This document shows, piece after piece, positions 33,800 through 44,774 of a stretch of 64,000 bases of DNA. Source of the DNA: Carposina sasakii (lineage: Eukaryota > Arthropoda > Insecta > Lepidoptera > Carposinidae). Numbering within the stretch: position 1 is the first letter of the stretch; every line of letters starts with the position of its first letter. The stretch covers positions 1,860,001 through 1,924,000 of the forward strand of contig CP053168.1 of the NCBI GenBank assembly GCA_014607495.2, in the 5' to 3' direction. Under the pieces are notes generated by a model. The model was not told where the DNA came from. It made no database searches and saw only the letters and a list, made by a program, of their open reading frames with translations. A program made the position numbers and the translations under genes.

Positions 33800-33975
33800 T
33801 TAGCAAGAAGTCATGTCCGTAAAGTAGGGGGCAAATGTTAATGATCAAGGATAAGTAGCTAGCTTATCGCTTGAGAGACTACCCGAGTTCCTCAGTCGAC
33901 TCTTACGACATGCACGGAAGATGCAGCTGATGTATTCTTGTGAAGCCCCGCATCAACACGAGCTCAATATTGCCT
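33800..33975 (+). repeat. U repeat copy
   Basis: GTAGCTAGCTTATCGCTTGA, GACTCTTACGACATGCACGG, GAAGCCCCGCATCAACACG. Confidence 0.7.
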
Positions 33976-34063
33976 TGAATGGATGAATTAAATTAATAGG
34001 TTTTTTTGTCTGATTTCCTTCGAGAAACCGACTGATGCCCTAGAAATCAGCCATACTACTCAC

Positions 34064-34218
34064 CTATTATTAAGCTCATTGTATCTATGATTGATGGTCT
34101 CGGTGGCTCGTTTAATACGGGTGGTGTCGTCATTCCTGTACACCGCAATGAGACGCTGGGTCAGCTGTCCGAAGAGTTCCACCTGGTGCTTGTACTGGTG
34201 GACTTCGGCGTGGAACGA
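34064..34218 (-). CDS. Dys: Dystrophin exon B, spectrin repeat (internal exon)
   Basis: Second dystrophin exon in transcript order, joined to exon A in phase 0. It reads 'SFHAEVHQYKHQVELF', then 'GQLTQRLIAVYRNDDTTRIK' and 'TINHRYNELNN'. This is the B helix and start of the C helix of a spectrin repeat. The '(D/N)DDT-R-(I/V)K' and 'INxxY/W' positions match the vertebrate dystrophin segment 'LLRDYSADDTRKV...ENINASW'. The acceptor is a good CTTATTTTCCAG|T and the donor is ATAG|GTGAGT (GT at 34063-34062), leaving two bases of a split serine codon that exon C completes. Length is 155 bp. A SINE-4 copy with a perfect 16-bp target duplication sits only 95-110 bp upstream of the acceptor without touching the splice signals. 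Confidence 0.92.
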
Positions 34219-34328
34219 CTGGAAAATAAGCGAATAGATGTATTAGAAACTTTACACACATATATGTGCACACAGCTGTGTTCCCAGTGGACAATATGAT
34301 AGCCAGAGAGTTTAGCATAGTATGCTAT

Positions 34329-34580
34329 TCTTCTTCTTCTTCAGCCTATTGCAGTCCACAGCTGGACGTAGGCCTCCCCCAGAGCACGCCACAAGGCTAC
34401 TGTCACAGAGGGGTTTTGCCCATAGTCACCACGCTGGGCAGACGGGTTGGTGACCGCAGTGTGATTTTCAGACTATGTTGTCAGTACGGGAGGCGCTGCT
34501 GCCCACCTCCCGGAAACCCTACGATACCCACGGGCAGGCAGGGGTGTACAAACTCTGCTCTGCCGGCGCCACGCGGCTAA
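34329..34580 (-). repeat. SINE-4, near full length, perfect 16-bp target duplication
   Basis: Minus strand: begins at GCCGCGTGGCGCCGGCAG and ends GGCTGAAGAAGAAGAA. TAGCATAGTATGCTAT flanks it exactly at 34313-34328 and 34581-34596. The 104-codon plus-strand frame here is spurious. Confidence 0.9.
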
Positions 34581-35119
34581 TAGCATAGTATGCTATGCTT
34601 TGATTTATTTTGAAGTTATAACTGCAAAGTTTCATCAAAATCCGTTCGTATTTTGCGAAAAAGACTAATAATACTAATATACATTTCCCATAACACAAAA
34701 TGTATCTATTTAACGTTAATAAGTAGGTATACTATATATACTGATAGATAAACACATCTACTTTTCATCAGCCCCTAATATACATATGTAACGGGATAAG
34801 CCTACCGCCAATTTTTGGGCTCAAAATTACAGGGATAGTGTGCTACAAGTTAAAATAAAAACGACTGCAGTAAACATAACTCACTCTAAGCTGGGTATCT
34901 TTTGTAAGGACAATAGACATTTATCGCATTCGCTATGTAAATGAGCTAGAAGGCTTTTTAAATCCCTAACATTTATTTTAGTAGTTAAAATTAACTTGGT
35001 AGAGAAAAGCTATGAACATTTTCTTATTTACATTACTCTACACATACTAAGATTTTTCAAATAAAAAGCAAATACATTAATAAAAGGAATAAGTACAATG
35101 CTGTAATCCCAAAAATGAT

Positions 35120-35645
35120 GTATGCACGATCATGAAGGAGAATTCACAGCCACGCATAGCGGGGTCAGTTATAAAATATTAATGATAAGCTAGCTCATCG
35201 CCTAAATTCCTAGTCCAAATAAACATACAGCCAGACATACGAGATTAATTCGTCACATATCACTGTCATCAAAAATTATGTAATATTCCAAAAGCAACAC
35301 ATAAAGAGGCTTCGTATTTTCTTAAGGTTTTCCCGTAACCTGATTACACTTCACATCGTATCAAACGATCCACTGAACAGGAGCAACTGACAGATACCAC
35401 AATCGTACAAGTCAGGAGGAAAAAGGAAATGGGTGGTGTGTATAAAACAAAAATAAGTCGAGTTTTTTTTTGTTGTAAGCTTGATTTTACGGTACATACA
35501 CGGCTGCGTTCCCGAAGTGAGGTAGCCGAAACTGTAGAATTATGATGGAGATACGAAGATAGCGGCCAGAGGCAAACATCAGTGACAAGTTGCTACTCGT
35601 AGCTCATCACCTGTGAGAGCACGCGCCATGTACGGAAGGAGCTAA
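35120..35645 (+). repeat. Two U repeat pieces
   Basis: 35120-35215 (CACAGCCACGCATAGCGGG, GCTAGCTCATCGCCTAA) and 35495-35645 (ACGGCTGCGTTCCCGAAGTG, GACAAGTTGCTACTCG, GCGCCATGTACGGAAGGAG). Between them is unassigned sequence. Confidence 0.6.
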
Positions 35646-36132
35646 CATCAAGAACTCTGATGATTGGTTAAGATATGTTAGGTAAAAAAACTAATATAAT
35701 ACCTATAAAAAAATATCTAAGAAGACCTTTATTTTTGTATTTGAACAACTGAACAATAAGTAGGATTTGTTTCATAAACAAAGGGACAAATAGCGAACAT
35801 TGTTTGATAAAGTTCTTTTATCTTGTTAGTTGATTGATTCTACCTTGTTTTGTTGGATATATTCGTTTGATCTTATAATGACATTATTTTATGGATATTC
35901 CGAATAATAAGTACCTACTATCATTTAAAATACCAAAGGACCTAACAAGTACTAACACTAAAAATTAATCTAGACGTAAAGGAAATATCGCAAAATGTGT
36001 TTCAATTGAAACTATCTGCCACGAATGAAATAATTACATTAATCTGTGACTAAATGCATTATAAGCACTTAAGGCTACCATTCTACTATGCAATGGATCC
36101 ACTTGTCATTATTATAATAATGTCCTCAACAG

Positions 36133-36240
36133 CGTAGGATAGTGCACAAGTGCCTGCGCAAACACAGATGCACTCTTTATCCCATCACTCTCATAGCCCG
36201 ATGGAACAAAAAGCTGTTACGACCAGAGAGTGTATAATAG
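36133..36240 (-). repeat. SINE-2 fragment next to dystrophin exon A
   Basis: Minus-strand remnant of the SINE-2 body (GCATCTGTGTTTGCGCAGGC, ATGAGAGTGATGGGATAAAG), ending about 25 bases past the exon A donor. Confidence 0.65.
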
Positions 36241-36265
36241 TGGGGAAACTCTATGTAAGTCCTAC

Positions 36266-36477
36266 CTTCTGTTCCCGAAGCTGCATCTCCAGCACATCGG
36301 CGGTATGCCCAGGCGCAGCCATGCCAGCAAGCCGCGCCTCCATGCGGCTGAGCCACGCGTCTGCATCGCGACGCCGCGCCTCGTATCGCTGCGAATCGCC
36401 CAGCATGGCGTCGAGCTGCGCCTTGCGTTGCAGCACCCGCGCGTTTGCCTCATCCCAGTGTTCTCTGAGCGCTGTTA
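36266..36477 (-). CDS. Dys: Dystrophin exon A, spectrin repeat (internal exon)
   Basis: Internal exon of dystrophin, the rod-shaped protein that links cortical actin to the membrane dystroglycan complex. The translation carries two spectrin-repeat signatures: helix C 'REHWDEANARVLQRK' and, after 'LDAMLGDSQRYEARRR', helix A 'DADAWLSRMEARL'. From general knowledge of the family these align with vertebrate dystrophin repeats about R20-R21 (the QWDE...RRQQLNEMLKDS region). The exon is far more GC-rich than its surroundings. The donor is AAG|GTAGGA (GT at 36265-36264), leaving phase 0. The acceptor is a TTTTGTTACAG tract with two AGs six bases apart, so the exon starts at 36477 or 36471; both enter in phase 1, so one base of the first codon comes from an upstream exon not found in this window. 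The plus-strand open frames over it are shadows. The family call is firm; the exact start is ambiguous. Confidence 0.88.
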
Positions 36478-36919
36478 CTGTAACAAAATGAGGCAGATGA
36501 GTATATCAAGCTTACTTATGTTCCTGGGTGTCCTCGTTGGAGCAGAGGGATTTATTAAAGTATGAGTGTAGCTTGGAATACGCAGTTGAATTTTATTTCT
36601 AGACGCCCTTTTGTAGTAGTTATTATTATTATTATTATTCAATATGCCTTGGATTCTATTCCTCTGTGGACAAACAAACAACAAAAGAAACAAAATGTAC
36701 CTGACCGTCCCCTAGGGGGCGCTTGTCTGAATAATCATCTATTATATAAATTGCTAGAATTTTAAAGAAAATAAAAGCATCTATTCTTAATAATCTGGTA
36801 AATGATGATGTGGAAATACCACTCGTCGATATAAGTAACTATCGTATAAATAAATAACTCTTATCATTGGGAACAAAGTAGGACATAATGGCTTCTTTTA
36901 TAAGAATATACGAGTATTA

Positions 36920-37276
36920 TACAGAATGAATTTTGATCGTGACCGTTCGCGAAAACCACGGAATTTCCTCATCATCACGATCATTTTTCTCCATGGAAGC
37001 ATACCTGGGAAGTGTCTGCTTCTAGAGATATTAGGGTCCAAAGTTGAGTAAATAGACTGCGTTTTTCTGTATAAATGCACATAGTCGCGCGTAGCAATTA
37101 TGAAAAAACTAGCATAAACACTGGACACTATAAATTTCGCCTGGTCAAGTAATTAGATTTTTTTTTCAAAAAAATTACATCGTTTCCCAGCAATTTTTTT
37201 TTTGCATAAATTTACTTTATTTGATGTATAGAGTACGTATTCTTCGTCAAGGGTGGCAACGTAAAAACATGCTGTA
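36920..37276 (+). mobile_element. TG-A MITE, worn ends
   Basis: TACAGAATGAATTTTGATCG ... AAACATGCTGTA. It has more substitutions than the 50247 or 61959 copies, so it is older. Confidence 0.75.
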
Positions 37277-37429
37277 TAAGAAAATATTTCAGTAAATAAC
37301 GGAATTCCAAAAAAAATTGCGAACGTTTATTTTACGCGTCATGCTTTTTTGTCATAAACAGCTACTAGAATTACTCAACATCTATCTAGATTTACCCATT
37401 ATATTTGATCGAAGAGATTTACACATTTT

Positions 37430-37585
37430 TTTTTTTACAATTAGCTAGGCAAACATTTGTCCGCCATCGTGCCTGATGTTAAGCAAGATGCGGCCTAGGG
37501 TGGTACATGTTTGCCTAGAAAGTGCCTATTCACTCTAGCTTTGAAGAGACCAATGTTGTAGTGCTCGGGAAATATAGGTACATTT
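37430..37585. repeat. Interspersed repeat fragment
   Basis: GCCATCGTGCCTGATGTTAA, GAAGAGACCAATGTTGTAG: wording familiar from lepidopteran repeats; family not assigned. Confidence 0.4.
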
Positions 37586-37751
37586 GTTACAAGTGGGCCT
37601 AGTTACAAAAATGTACATCTTAATAGGTATTCCCGGTTACGATTTTTTTTATCTCAAGAACGAATTTGCAAGAACGGCAACACCCCATCATGTATGGATC
37701 GATATTAATCACACCCCCGGGAACCAACCGTAATGTATTAAATATTATCTA

Positions 37752-38023
37752 TACAGGGTGTTACCAAAGTGGTGTGTTAAGCATAATGCCATAAGTAGGT
37801 ATAGCACACTATATAAAACCTACCTACAAAATTTAAGACTCAAAATCACATATATTATTTATTTTTTATATCAACATCATTAAGATGTTTATGAATTCTC
37901 CATAATATCTGGAAAAATAAATACTTATGTGATTTCGAATCTCAAATAGCTTTGTACCCTGGATAGGGTGTCTACTGATAGTGGGAATTTCGCTTAACAT
38001 ACCACTTTCTAACATCCTGTGTA
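37752..38023 (+). mobile_element. TG-B MITE
   Basis: TACAGGGTGTTACCAAAGTG to CTTTCTAACATCCTG, both ends present with mismatches. Confidence 0.75.
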
Positions 38024-38191
38024 TAAAATGCATAAAATACGCGTAGCGAAAACTTTACACCCATTTATGAGGAAATAGCGCGAACGGTTAACCGAGTACT
38101 ATGACACAGTTAAAGTTAAAATGAAGAAGAAGCACATATAGATATTTTTATTTTATAAAAAGCACTCGTAATATAGGTATATTTCAAGTTA

Positions 38192-38455
38192 TACAGGGTG
38201 TAACAAAAAGGGTATGTTAAGCGAAAAGCTATGTAAATAGCCCACTATAGGGAACCTATTCACAAAATTTGAGACTCGAAATCACAAGTTTATTTTTCCA
38301 GATAGTATGGAGAATTCATAAACAACCCAGGAATGTTCATACAATGTTGAAAAATAAACATGTGATTTCGAGTCTCAAATTCTGGAAATAGGTTCTCTAT
38401 AGTGGGCTATTTACATAGATTTTCGCTTAACATACCCCTTTTGTTACACCCTGTA
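38192..38455 (+). mobile_element. TG-B MITE, near-perfect
   Basis: TACAGGGTGTAACAAAAAGG to CCCCTTTTGTTACACCCTGTA. The two halves are close reverse complements (CACTATAGGGAACCTATTC / AATAGGTTCTCTATAGTG), so the whole 264 bp can fold as one hairpin. Confidence 0.85.
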
Positions 38456-38934
38456 TATGGCCGAATTTCTAGTTCTAAAAAAGGTTTAAACACACCCAAA
38501 ACTGTCTAGCTGAAAAATAAAACTTCAAAGAAAAAATTATATCAGCATAATTAGTTAAAACTTGTTTTTTTTATCCATCAGTGACATTTACTTTGATAGA
38601 AGCCCGACAAGCTTTGTAACTATAGGTATATTTTCGAAACACAAAGCGACACAAATAAACGTGAAGACTCGATCGTTTCCGTTTTTTTAACAGAAGGAGC
38701 CCCTCAAGGAATAATGGCTCGGTTTGTCCTCGCCGGCTCAATAACTTAAACCTTTGCCAATTCCGAACACATACAAACATTCATACACATATGTATAGGT
38801 ACAATCACTGCGGGGTGTCTGTCGGAAACGCGAACGTTAGAATTTTTGTGGAGTTGACAGAAATGGACCTTGGTGTGTTATTCGGTCACTTTTTTTGGTT
38901 GTGATCTCTATTCTTATTACGATAAGAGTGTAAT

Positions 38935-39245
38935 ATTATTACAAAATTATTAATAAAGAAAATGGAAAAAAATCTTCACCCGAGTGGGATTGGAACCCAC
39001 CACCACTGCAAACCGTGCCAGCCGCTATAACCACTAAGCCACCGGGTCAATAACTCGGATGACGAATTTTACCATCTGTTTTCTAAATTACATATTGGCA
39101 ACGTTATTCTTCATCCCGATAGATAGTGGTCGTGGGTTCGATTCCCACTCGGGTGAAGATTTTTTTCCATTTTCTTTATTAATAATTTTGTAATATATAA
39201 TATCTTGACTAAGATAAATTTATAAAAACACTTCTCCATTAATAT
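38935..39245. repeat. SINE-1 pair in inverted arrangement
   Basis: A minus-strand SINE-1 (38935-39123) truncated inside its leader at CCCGATAG runs directly into the 3' half of a plus-strand SINE-1 (39124-39245, GTCGTGGGTTCGATTCCCAC and tail). Confidence 0.75.
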
Positions 39246-39464
39246 AATCCTCCATAAATATTATTATTATAAATTGCATAAATGATTCAATTCTTCCGTT
39301 TTATTGTTATAGATTTTGCTGTTGTTTTAACTTTATTTGAGAAAAATCTATAGAAAAGCGGCTAAAGCCAAATAAGCTAGAATAAGATTCTTTGGACGAC
39401 TGTATGTACATACATACATATAAAGACGAATCTAACCCTAACATCTGATAACAAAATATCTTTC

Positions 39465-39672
39465 AAATTCTCGGAAAGCACGTAAAACCGTTGGTCCTGC
39501 GCCTGATCTCTCTCCGGTTGTGTCGGCTTTCCGTCCCATCGGACTATGAGAGTGATGGAATAGAGAGTGCATCTGTGTTTGCGCACATACTTGTGCACCA
39601 TAATATCTCCTGCGTATCTGGCTAATCTCCGTAGAGATTGGTCGCCTTGGCCGAAATACGGTCGGAGATCTT
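39465..39672 (+). repeat. SINE-2, 5'-truncated
   Basis: Begins inside the body (TCGGAAAGCACGTAAAACCG) and continues to GGCCGAAATACGGTCGGAGA. Confidence 0.72.
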
Positions 39673-40686
39673 ATTTTTTTTATCTTTCAAATAAGTTTGA
39701 CCTTAACAATTGTTGAATATAAAATGAAATAATGCTTAAAAGATTTTTGTTCATCCATAACCTCTCGCCTCTGCGGTGGAAACAGTAGCGAGAAAACTCG
39801 ATAAAGCTCGTTATTAAGGACGTGCGGGAATCTCGCTCTCGGCGTGGTGACATTGAAAGATATATATTATTCTAACACTCCAGTTAAAAGAAGAAGTGAA
39901 ATTGCATAATGTTACTAGCTTTTCGTCAGTGACTTCGTCTGCGTATACTTAGTTGCCCCTTCTATCACCCCTTATAGACGTAATTTTGAAAAGAAAACAG
40001 GTACCTAATGAATTTTATTCAGGAGTAAAAAAATATGTTGCTTTTCTACCCGACTGCGCGACGCAAAGGAGTGGTATTGTGTTTAACAGCCTATGTATGT
40101 ATGTATGTTTGTATGTTCCTTTGAAGCACTACACAGACATAACGCCTCAGCCGATTTTTATGATTCATACGTCAATCGATTCCTCTTAGTCCGGGGAGTG
40201 TCACTAAAGATATGACGCTAGTCAAAATCCAATATGGCGACTACTGGACGCCATTTTGTGAAAATAAAAAAATATATATGTCGACAAACTATATCGAGTG
40301 GGATATCGTTAAATAGGTATTTAAAAATCATTATTAGGTTTCTTTCAACATTTTTCGATTCGACCAACCGTTTAGGATCTATATCGATTGAAAGTTGCGT
40401 AACAACCATTCTCACATATAAGTTTTTAGACAGCAGCAAGACGAAAACTTCTTACTGCCGAGCATGTTGAGCATGTTTCTTGAAGCATACTTATTAGTAG
40501 CTAGGTACTGATAACAAAAAAGTATAAAATAAAAAAAACATAATTTAAAAAATCCAAAAACCCGCCTGCTAAAAAAAGAACCAAATAATGTACATAATAA
40601 AAAAACTGAAATGAAAAAAAACAAGCACTTGATGTCCGGTGGTCTAGAATTCTATAATAATTATTAATATGGAATTAATATTATTA
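39673..40686. other. Unassigned stretch
   Basis: No family or exon recognised; 78- and 73-codon frames here show no domain. Confidence 0.4.
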
Positions 40687-40828
40687 AAGAACATAAAACA
40701 TTTTCTAATGATCGTAAAATAACGACTGAACAGTCCAGATCCATTAACCGACAGCCAAGCTAATATTTCAATGGATCCTGGCTGTTCAGTTGTTATGTTA
40801 CGATCATTAGAAAATATTTTATGTTATT
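40687..40828. mobile_element. Foldback element, ~58-bp arms
   Basis: ACATAAAACATTTTCTAATG and GATCGTAAAATAACGACTGA are mirrored by the right arm up to ...TTTTATGTTATT, with about eight mismatches and a 24-base centre. Confidence 0.65.
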
Positions 40829-41279
40829 CAATAGTATGTATTCATATTAAATTATGTTTTTTTTTCATACCTTCCTTCACCCCTATATTACTCCTTTTAG
40901 GGTTGAATTTTTTCGAAATTTTTTCTTCGTAAATCTAAACGTTTACAAAAGAATGCCATGTACCAAACTTCACCATTACCATTAGCGGTTATAGCTGTGC
41001 GCGCATCAGTTAGTGATATATTATAAAACAAAGTCGCTTCACGCTGTCCGTCTGTCCCTATGTATGCTTAGATCTTTAAAACTACCCAACGGATTTTGCT
41101 GCGGTTTTTTCACAGTTACACGAATAAGGTTAAACTTTTATATATTTATTCAAAAGAAAATGCAGTGCAGCTGTGCCATTTATGTAAAAATTGTCTGGCA
41201 AAAATGTCCTCTTTATTTTTACTTATTCTCTAGTGCGCTGTAACGTGTGTTGAATTGCAGACGCAACTGCAGTATGCAA

Positions 41280-41815
41280 TATTTGAATATGTAAAGATAT
41301 GTGCTGATGCGGGACTTCACTAGAATACATCAGCTGCATGTCGTCTGTATGCCGCGTGGTGCCGGCAGAGTAGAGTTTGTACCATCCCTGCCTGCCCGCG
41401 GGTATCGTACGAGGCGATTAAGGGTTTCCGGGAGGTGGGCAGCAGCGCCTCCCGTGCTGAAAACATAGTCCGGAAATGACACTGCGGTCACCAACCCGCC
41501 TGCCCAGCGTGGTGACTATGGGCAAACCCCCCTGTGGCAGTGGCCTTGTGGCGTGCACTGGGGGAGGACTACGTCCAGCAGTGGACTGCAATAGGCTTAA
41601 GAAGAAGAAGAAGATGTCGTATGTGCATTCCATGCATGTCGTAAGAGTCAACTAAGGAACTCAGGAATGTTCCCTCAGGCTAGCAACTTGTCACTATCAT
41701 TAACATCTGATCTCGCTGTGTTAAACGTGGCTGTAAGGATCTCCTTCATGATCCTAGAGCTCTGGCTACGTCATACGTACGCGGACGGAATCGCGGGTGT
41801 ACACTAGTACCACGT
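41280..41815 (-). repeat. U repeat interrupted by SINE-4
   Basis: Left part to 41348 (GCTGATGCGGGACTTCACTA, CATCAGCTGC) and right part from 41614 (CCATGCATGTCGTAAGAGTC to GCTGTGTTAAACGTGGCTG). Confidence 0.72.
41349..41613 (+). repeat. SINE-4, full length reference copy
   Basis: Starts GCCGCGTGGTGCCGGCAGAG, passes GGTATCGTACGAGGCGATTA, and ends AATAGGCTTAAGAAGAAGAA. The flanks ATGTCGTCTGT (41338-41348) and ATGTCGTATGT (41614-41624) form an 11-bp duplication with one mismatch. Confidence 0.85.
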
Positions 41816-42152
41816 TGTTCCTAACAAATCCACGTCAGCACCAGTAAAACTACGAGTAGTTCGAAACACGCCGGAACTAGAACCTAATCAGTTCAGTTTG
41901 CACATATAGGTTGTTAGGAACTTTCCGGTACTAGCCAGTTAGTGATCTTTGATATACCCTGTTTGATAAAGGGATGAGGATTTGAGGGTGCAGGTAATTA
42001 AGCCCCTATTTTTGTAATTGATTTATTTGCTTATAGCTGCCGCCCACGACTCCGTCAACCTGAGGTGCCTTTATATCCGTTCGAAGCCGGGGCGGGCAGG
42101 TGTAAACCTACCTCTTGAATCGCTCTATCTATTCAAGAGAAATCATCAAAAT

Positions 42153-42260
42153 CCGCGTAGTTGCTAATAGTGTTACCGATTTTGCACCCGAAGTTGTTTG
42201 GTATACGGTTGCAAGTAGAGTTACTTTGATATTACGCAAAACGGTATAATTCAAGGTACT
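42153..42260. repeat. Direct duplication, unit 1
   Basis: GAAGTTGTTTGGTATACGGT, TGCAAGT, TTACTTTGATAT recur about 365 bases downstream at 42523-42630 with local differences. A SINE-3 copy and a Hel 3' remnant lie between. Confidence 0.65.
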
Positions 42261-42420
42261 AAGGAACGGTATATAAATACATAGATAAGTATAGAAACAT
42301 CCATGACCCGGAAACTAACATCGATATTCATCATATCGATGTCTGCACCTACCGGGATTCGAACCCAGGACCTATGACGTCGCAGGCAAGGCCACTACCA
42401 ACTACACCAATCGGTCGTCT
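42235..42420 (-). repeat. SINE-3, tail-truncated
   Basis: ACCTACCGGGATTCGAACCC (complement of box B) and CACCAATCGGTCGTC (complement of the 5' end). Confidence 0.72.
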
Positions 42421-42673
42421 TATGATCTTAAAAAGTCTATAAATAAATGAATCTGTATTTCAATCGGTTACGCGGACGACGTCGCGAGCGAGAGCTAGTT
42501 AACATACAAGAAGATACCTCGTTAATAGAGTTACCAATTTTGCACCGAAAGTTGTTTGGTATACGGTTGCAAGTCAGTAAACTTACTTAAGAGTTTTAGT
42601 AGATTTACTTTGATATAATGAAAAATGTTATAATTAAATACACAAAATGGTGGCCCCGAAAAAACACCTGTAT

Positions 42674-43021
42674 ACATATAATAAAAGTGTAACGGATCGC
42701 TGTCTGTACATGGAAGATATATGAGAAAAAATATTATAGAATAGTATTGAATAAAGGTATTCTAAGAATACCTTTATCAACACAATAGCACCCAAAATAA
42801 TGATATTTGGAATTTTTGTCTGTTTGTCTGTGCGTTTGTGCGCGCTAATCTCAGAAACGGCTGAACCGATTTCGATGCAGTTTTCAGGAATATATTGTGA
42901 CAGGTCCCACTTAACATATTATACTTATTATCCCGGGAAAATGTTTTTATCCTGGATAATTTCGATATTTTGTTTTTTTTTTTTCGTAGTCCACGCAGAC
43001 GGAGTCGCGGGCGTCCACTAG
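42674..43021 (+). mobile_element. Helitron-like element with small internal duplication
   Basis: ACATATAATAAAAGTGTAAC to CGCGGGCGTCCACTAG. The phrase AATA(C)CTTTATCAA... is preceded by an extra inverted GGTATTCTAAGAATACC. Confidence 0.65.
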
Positions 43022-44394
43022 TTTGAAATAAAGTTAATTTTATTAAAGTTAATTTAATCTAGTTTTAATAGAAACTAAAAAAAGTAGATTCTAGTTAGTA
43101 TTTAAATCACATCACTCTAAGATATTTAATTGGATCTTTAAAACTGTTAATATTATCACTCACTCCATTATTTTACTAAACCTTGGTTTTTCAATATTCT
43201 TAGAGCAGGATTGTTTCCACTGTGGGAGCGAGACGCGTAGAGACAAGCCGTGTAGAGCGACATCTCGCTTCCATGATGTAAATATTCAGGATTTAGTAAG
43301 TAAGAAAGTAAGTATAAAGAACAAGGGTTTAATACTCATTATAATAAAAAATATATTAATATTTGTTATTCAAAAAACAAACAAAGAAATCGAACCTTTC
43401 AGTAGCGACCTCAAATGTAAGAATAATGCGCTAGTTTTTGATACAGGAAAGCCGGTTATGTGTGCTGCAATAGAAATATACATACATATATAAATATAGT
43501 ACATACACAGGTACAGATAAATAAGAGATAGTATATCAAATTATACCAAAAAATATATAGATTTGCAATAAGCTGTCAATTTATAAAATATATAATAATA
43601 TCATAAAATTACATAATTATTACAAACTATTTACTATTATTTCGGGAGCTGCAAAATATAAAATTATTAAATAAAATTAATGCAAGCAGATAAGAAATTA
43701 AGAAAATATGAATAAATTTATATTACGGCTCGTCTTTGCCGACATCGAATCACTCGTATCAAAATTCGTTGGTAAACCTAAGGTAAGTTTTTGGACAGAA
43801 TAAAACAATATTTACAAGTCATTTTAACAAATACAACGGTATATTTACTAACTAGCCCCAATAATTTCTTCCTCACATAACAATAAGGTCAAATAAGGCT
43901 TAAACATGGTCTGGAAAAAAATCCTCAAGCATATTTTAAGTCGGTCGAGGTAACTCAACCCTTCCATACAAAATCCCTTAACAATAGCTACATTCCACCC
44001 TACGCTTTTAGATATTCGAAACGGCATAACCACACCTCTCTTATTGTCCAAATTAGAGCTGTAACCACAAATTCTTAGGGTCCTATTTAGCAAGTCCGAT
44101 TTTCGATTTAGATCAATACGGTCATTAGTCTTTTTTGTACTAATGGTGTTCATTAAAAATAGATTTATTCAAAGAAAATAATAATACATATATTACTTAA
44201 AATATTACTGTATTTTTTAGGGTTGTTATTGAAGATGGAAGATGTATACAACACCTAGGCAATGTATACCTGGGGAATACATTACCGACACGTTTTAGAT
44301 ATTCTATAGATCACCTAGGTCCGTAAAGTCCATGGCACATCTCCCCGTTATAATCAAAGAACTAGGATGGTAAAAGTTTGTCATCGTTTTTGTT
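43022..44394. other. Unassigned stretch
   Basis: AT-rich. A 101-codon minus-strand frame at 44153-43848 has no recognisable domain; no splice sites argue for it. Confidence 0.4.
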
Positions 44395-44480
44395 ATGTAG
44401 CCGTTATGGTGTCCCACTGCTGGGCAAAGGCGTCCACTTTTTGAGTCAACGCATTCTCATTCTTTGCCAACTCCCTTTTT
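44395..44480 (+). repeat. Short interspersed repeat remnant
   Basis: GGTGTCCCACTGCTGGGCAA, AGGCGTCC, TCATTCTTTGCCA: a type seen across lepidopteran introns. Confidence 0.45.
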
Positions 44481-44774
44481 TCTCATAGTTGAATATAAAA
44501 AATTGCCCGTTACACCACTAAAACACACTTAACGACCCCTTTCATCCCTTCCAATATCATTAGGGAAAAGAAATTCAAGGCAAACAGTTTTAAAACAGAC
44601 CCCGGACTCAATTAGCAAGATTACAATTTGCATTTTAAGGGACGGCTCGATAAAGGGACAACCCTTCAAGGGTACTATTAATTTTGAACTCGACATTTTG
44701 TCCGAGCTTTATGATTTTGAAAATTTGTCGAAAATCCACTTCTGCCCAAAATTTTCACAACAAAGATAATAGAA

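Noticed and set aside
36150..36565. Two plus-strand open frames of 111-113 codons
   Set aside because: They are antisense shadows of dystrophin exon A, whose minus-strand frame has clear spectrin-repeat residues and splice sites.
43848..44153. 101-codon minus-strand open frame
   Set aside because: No recognisable motif and no plausible acceptor or donor; kept only as unassigned sequence.
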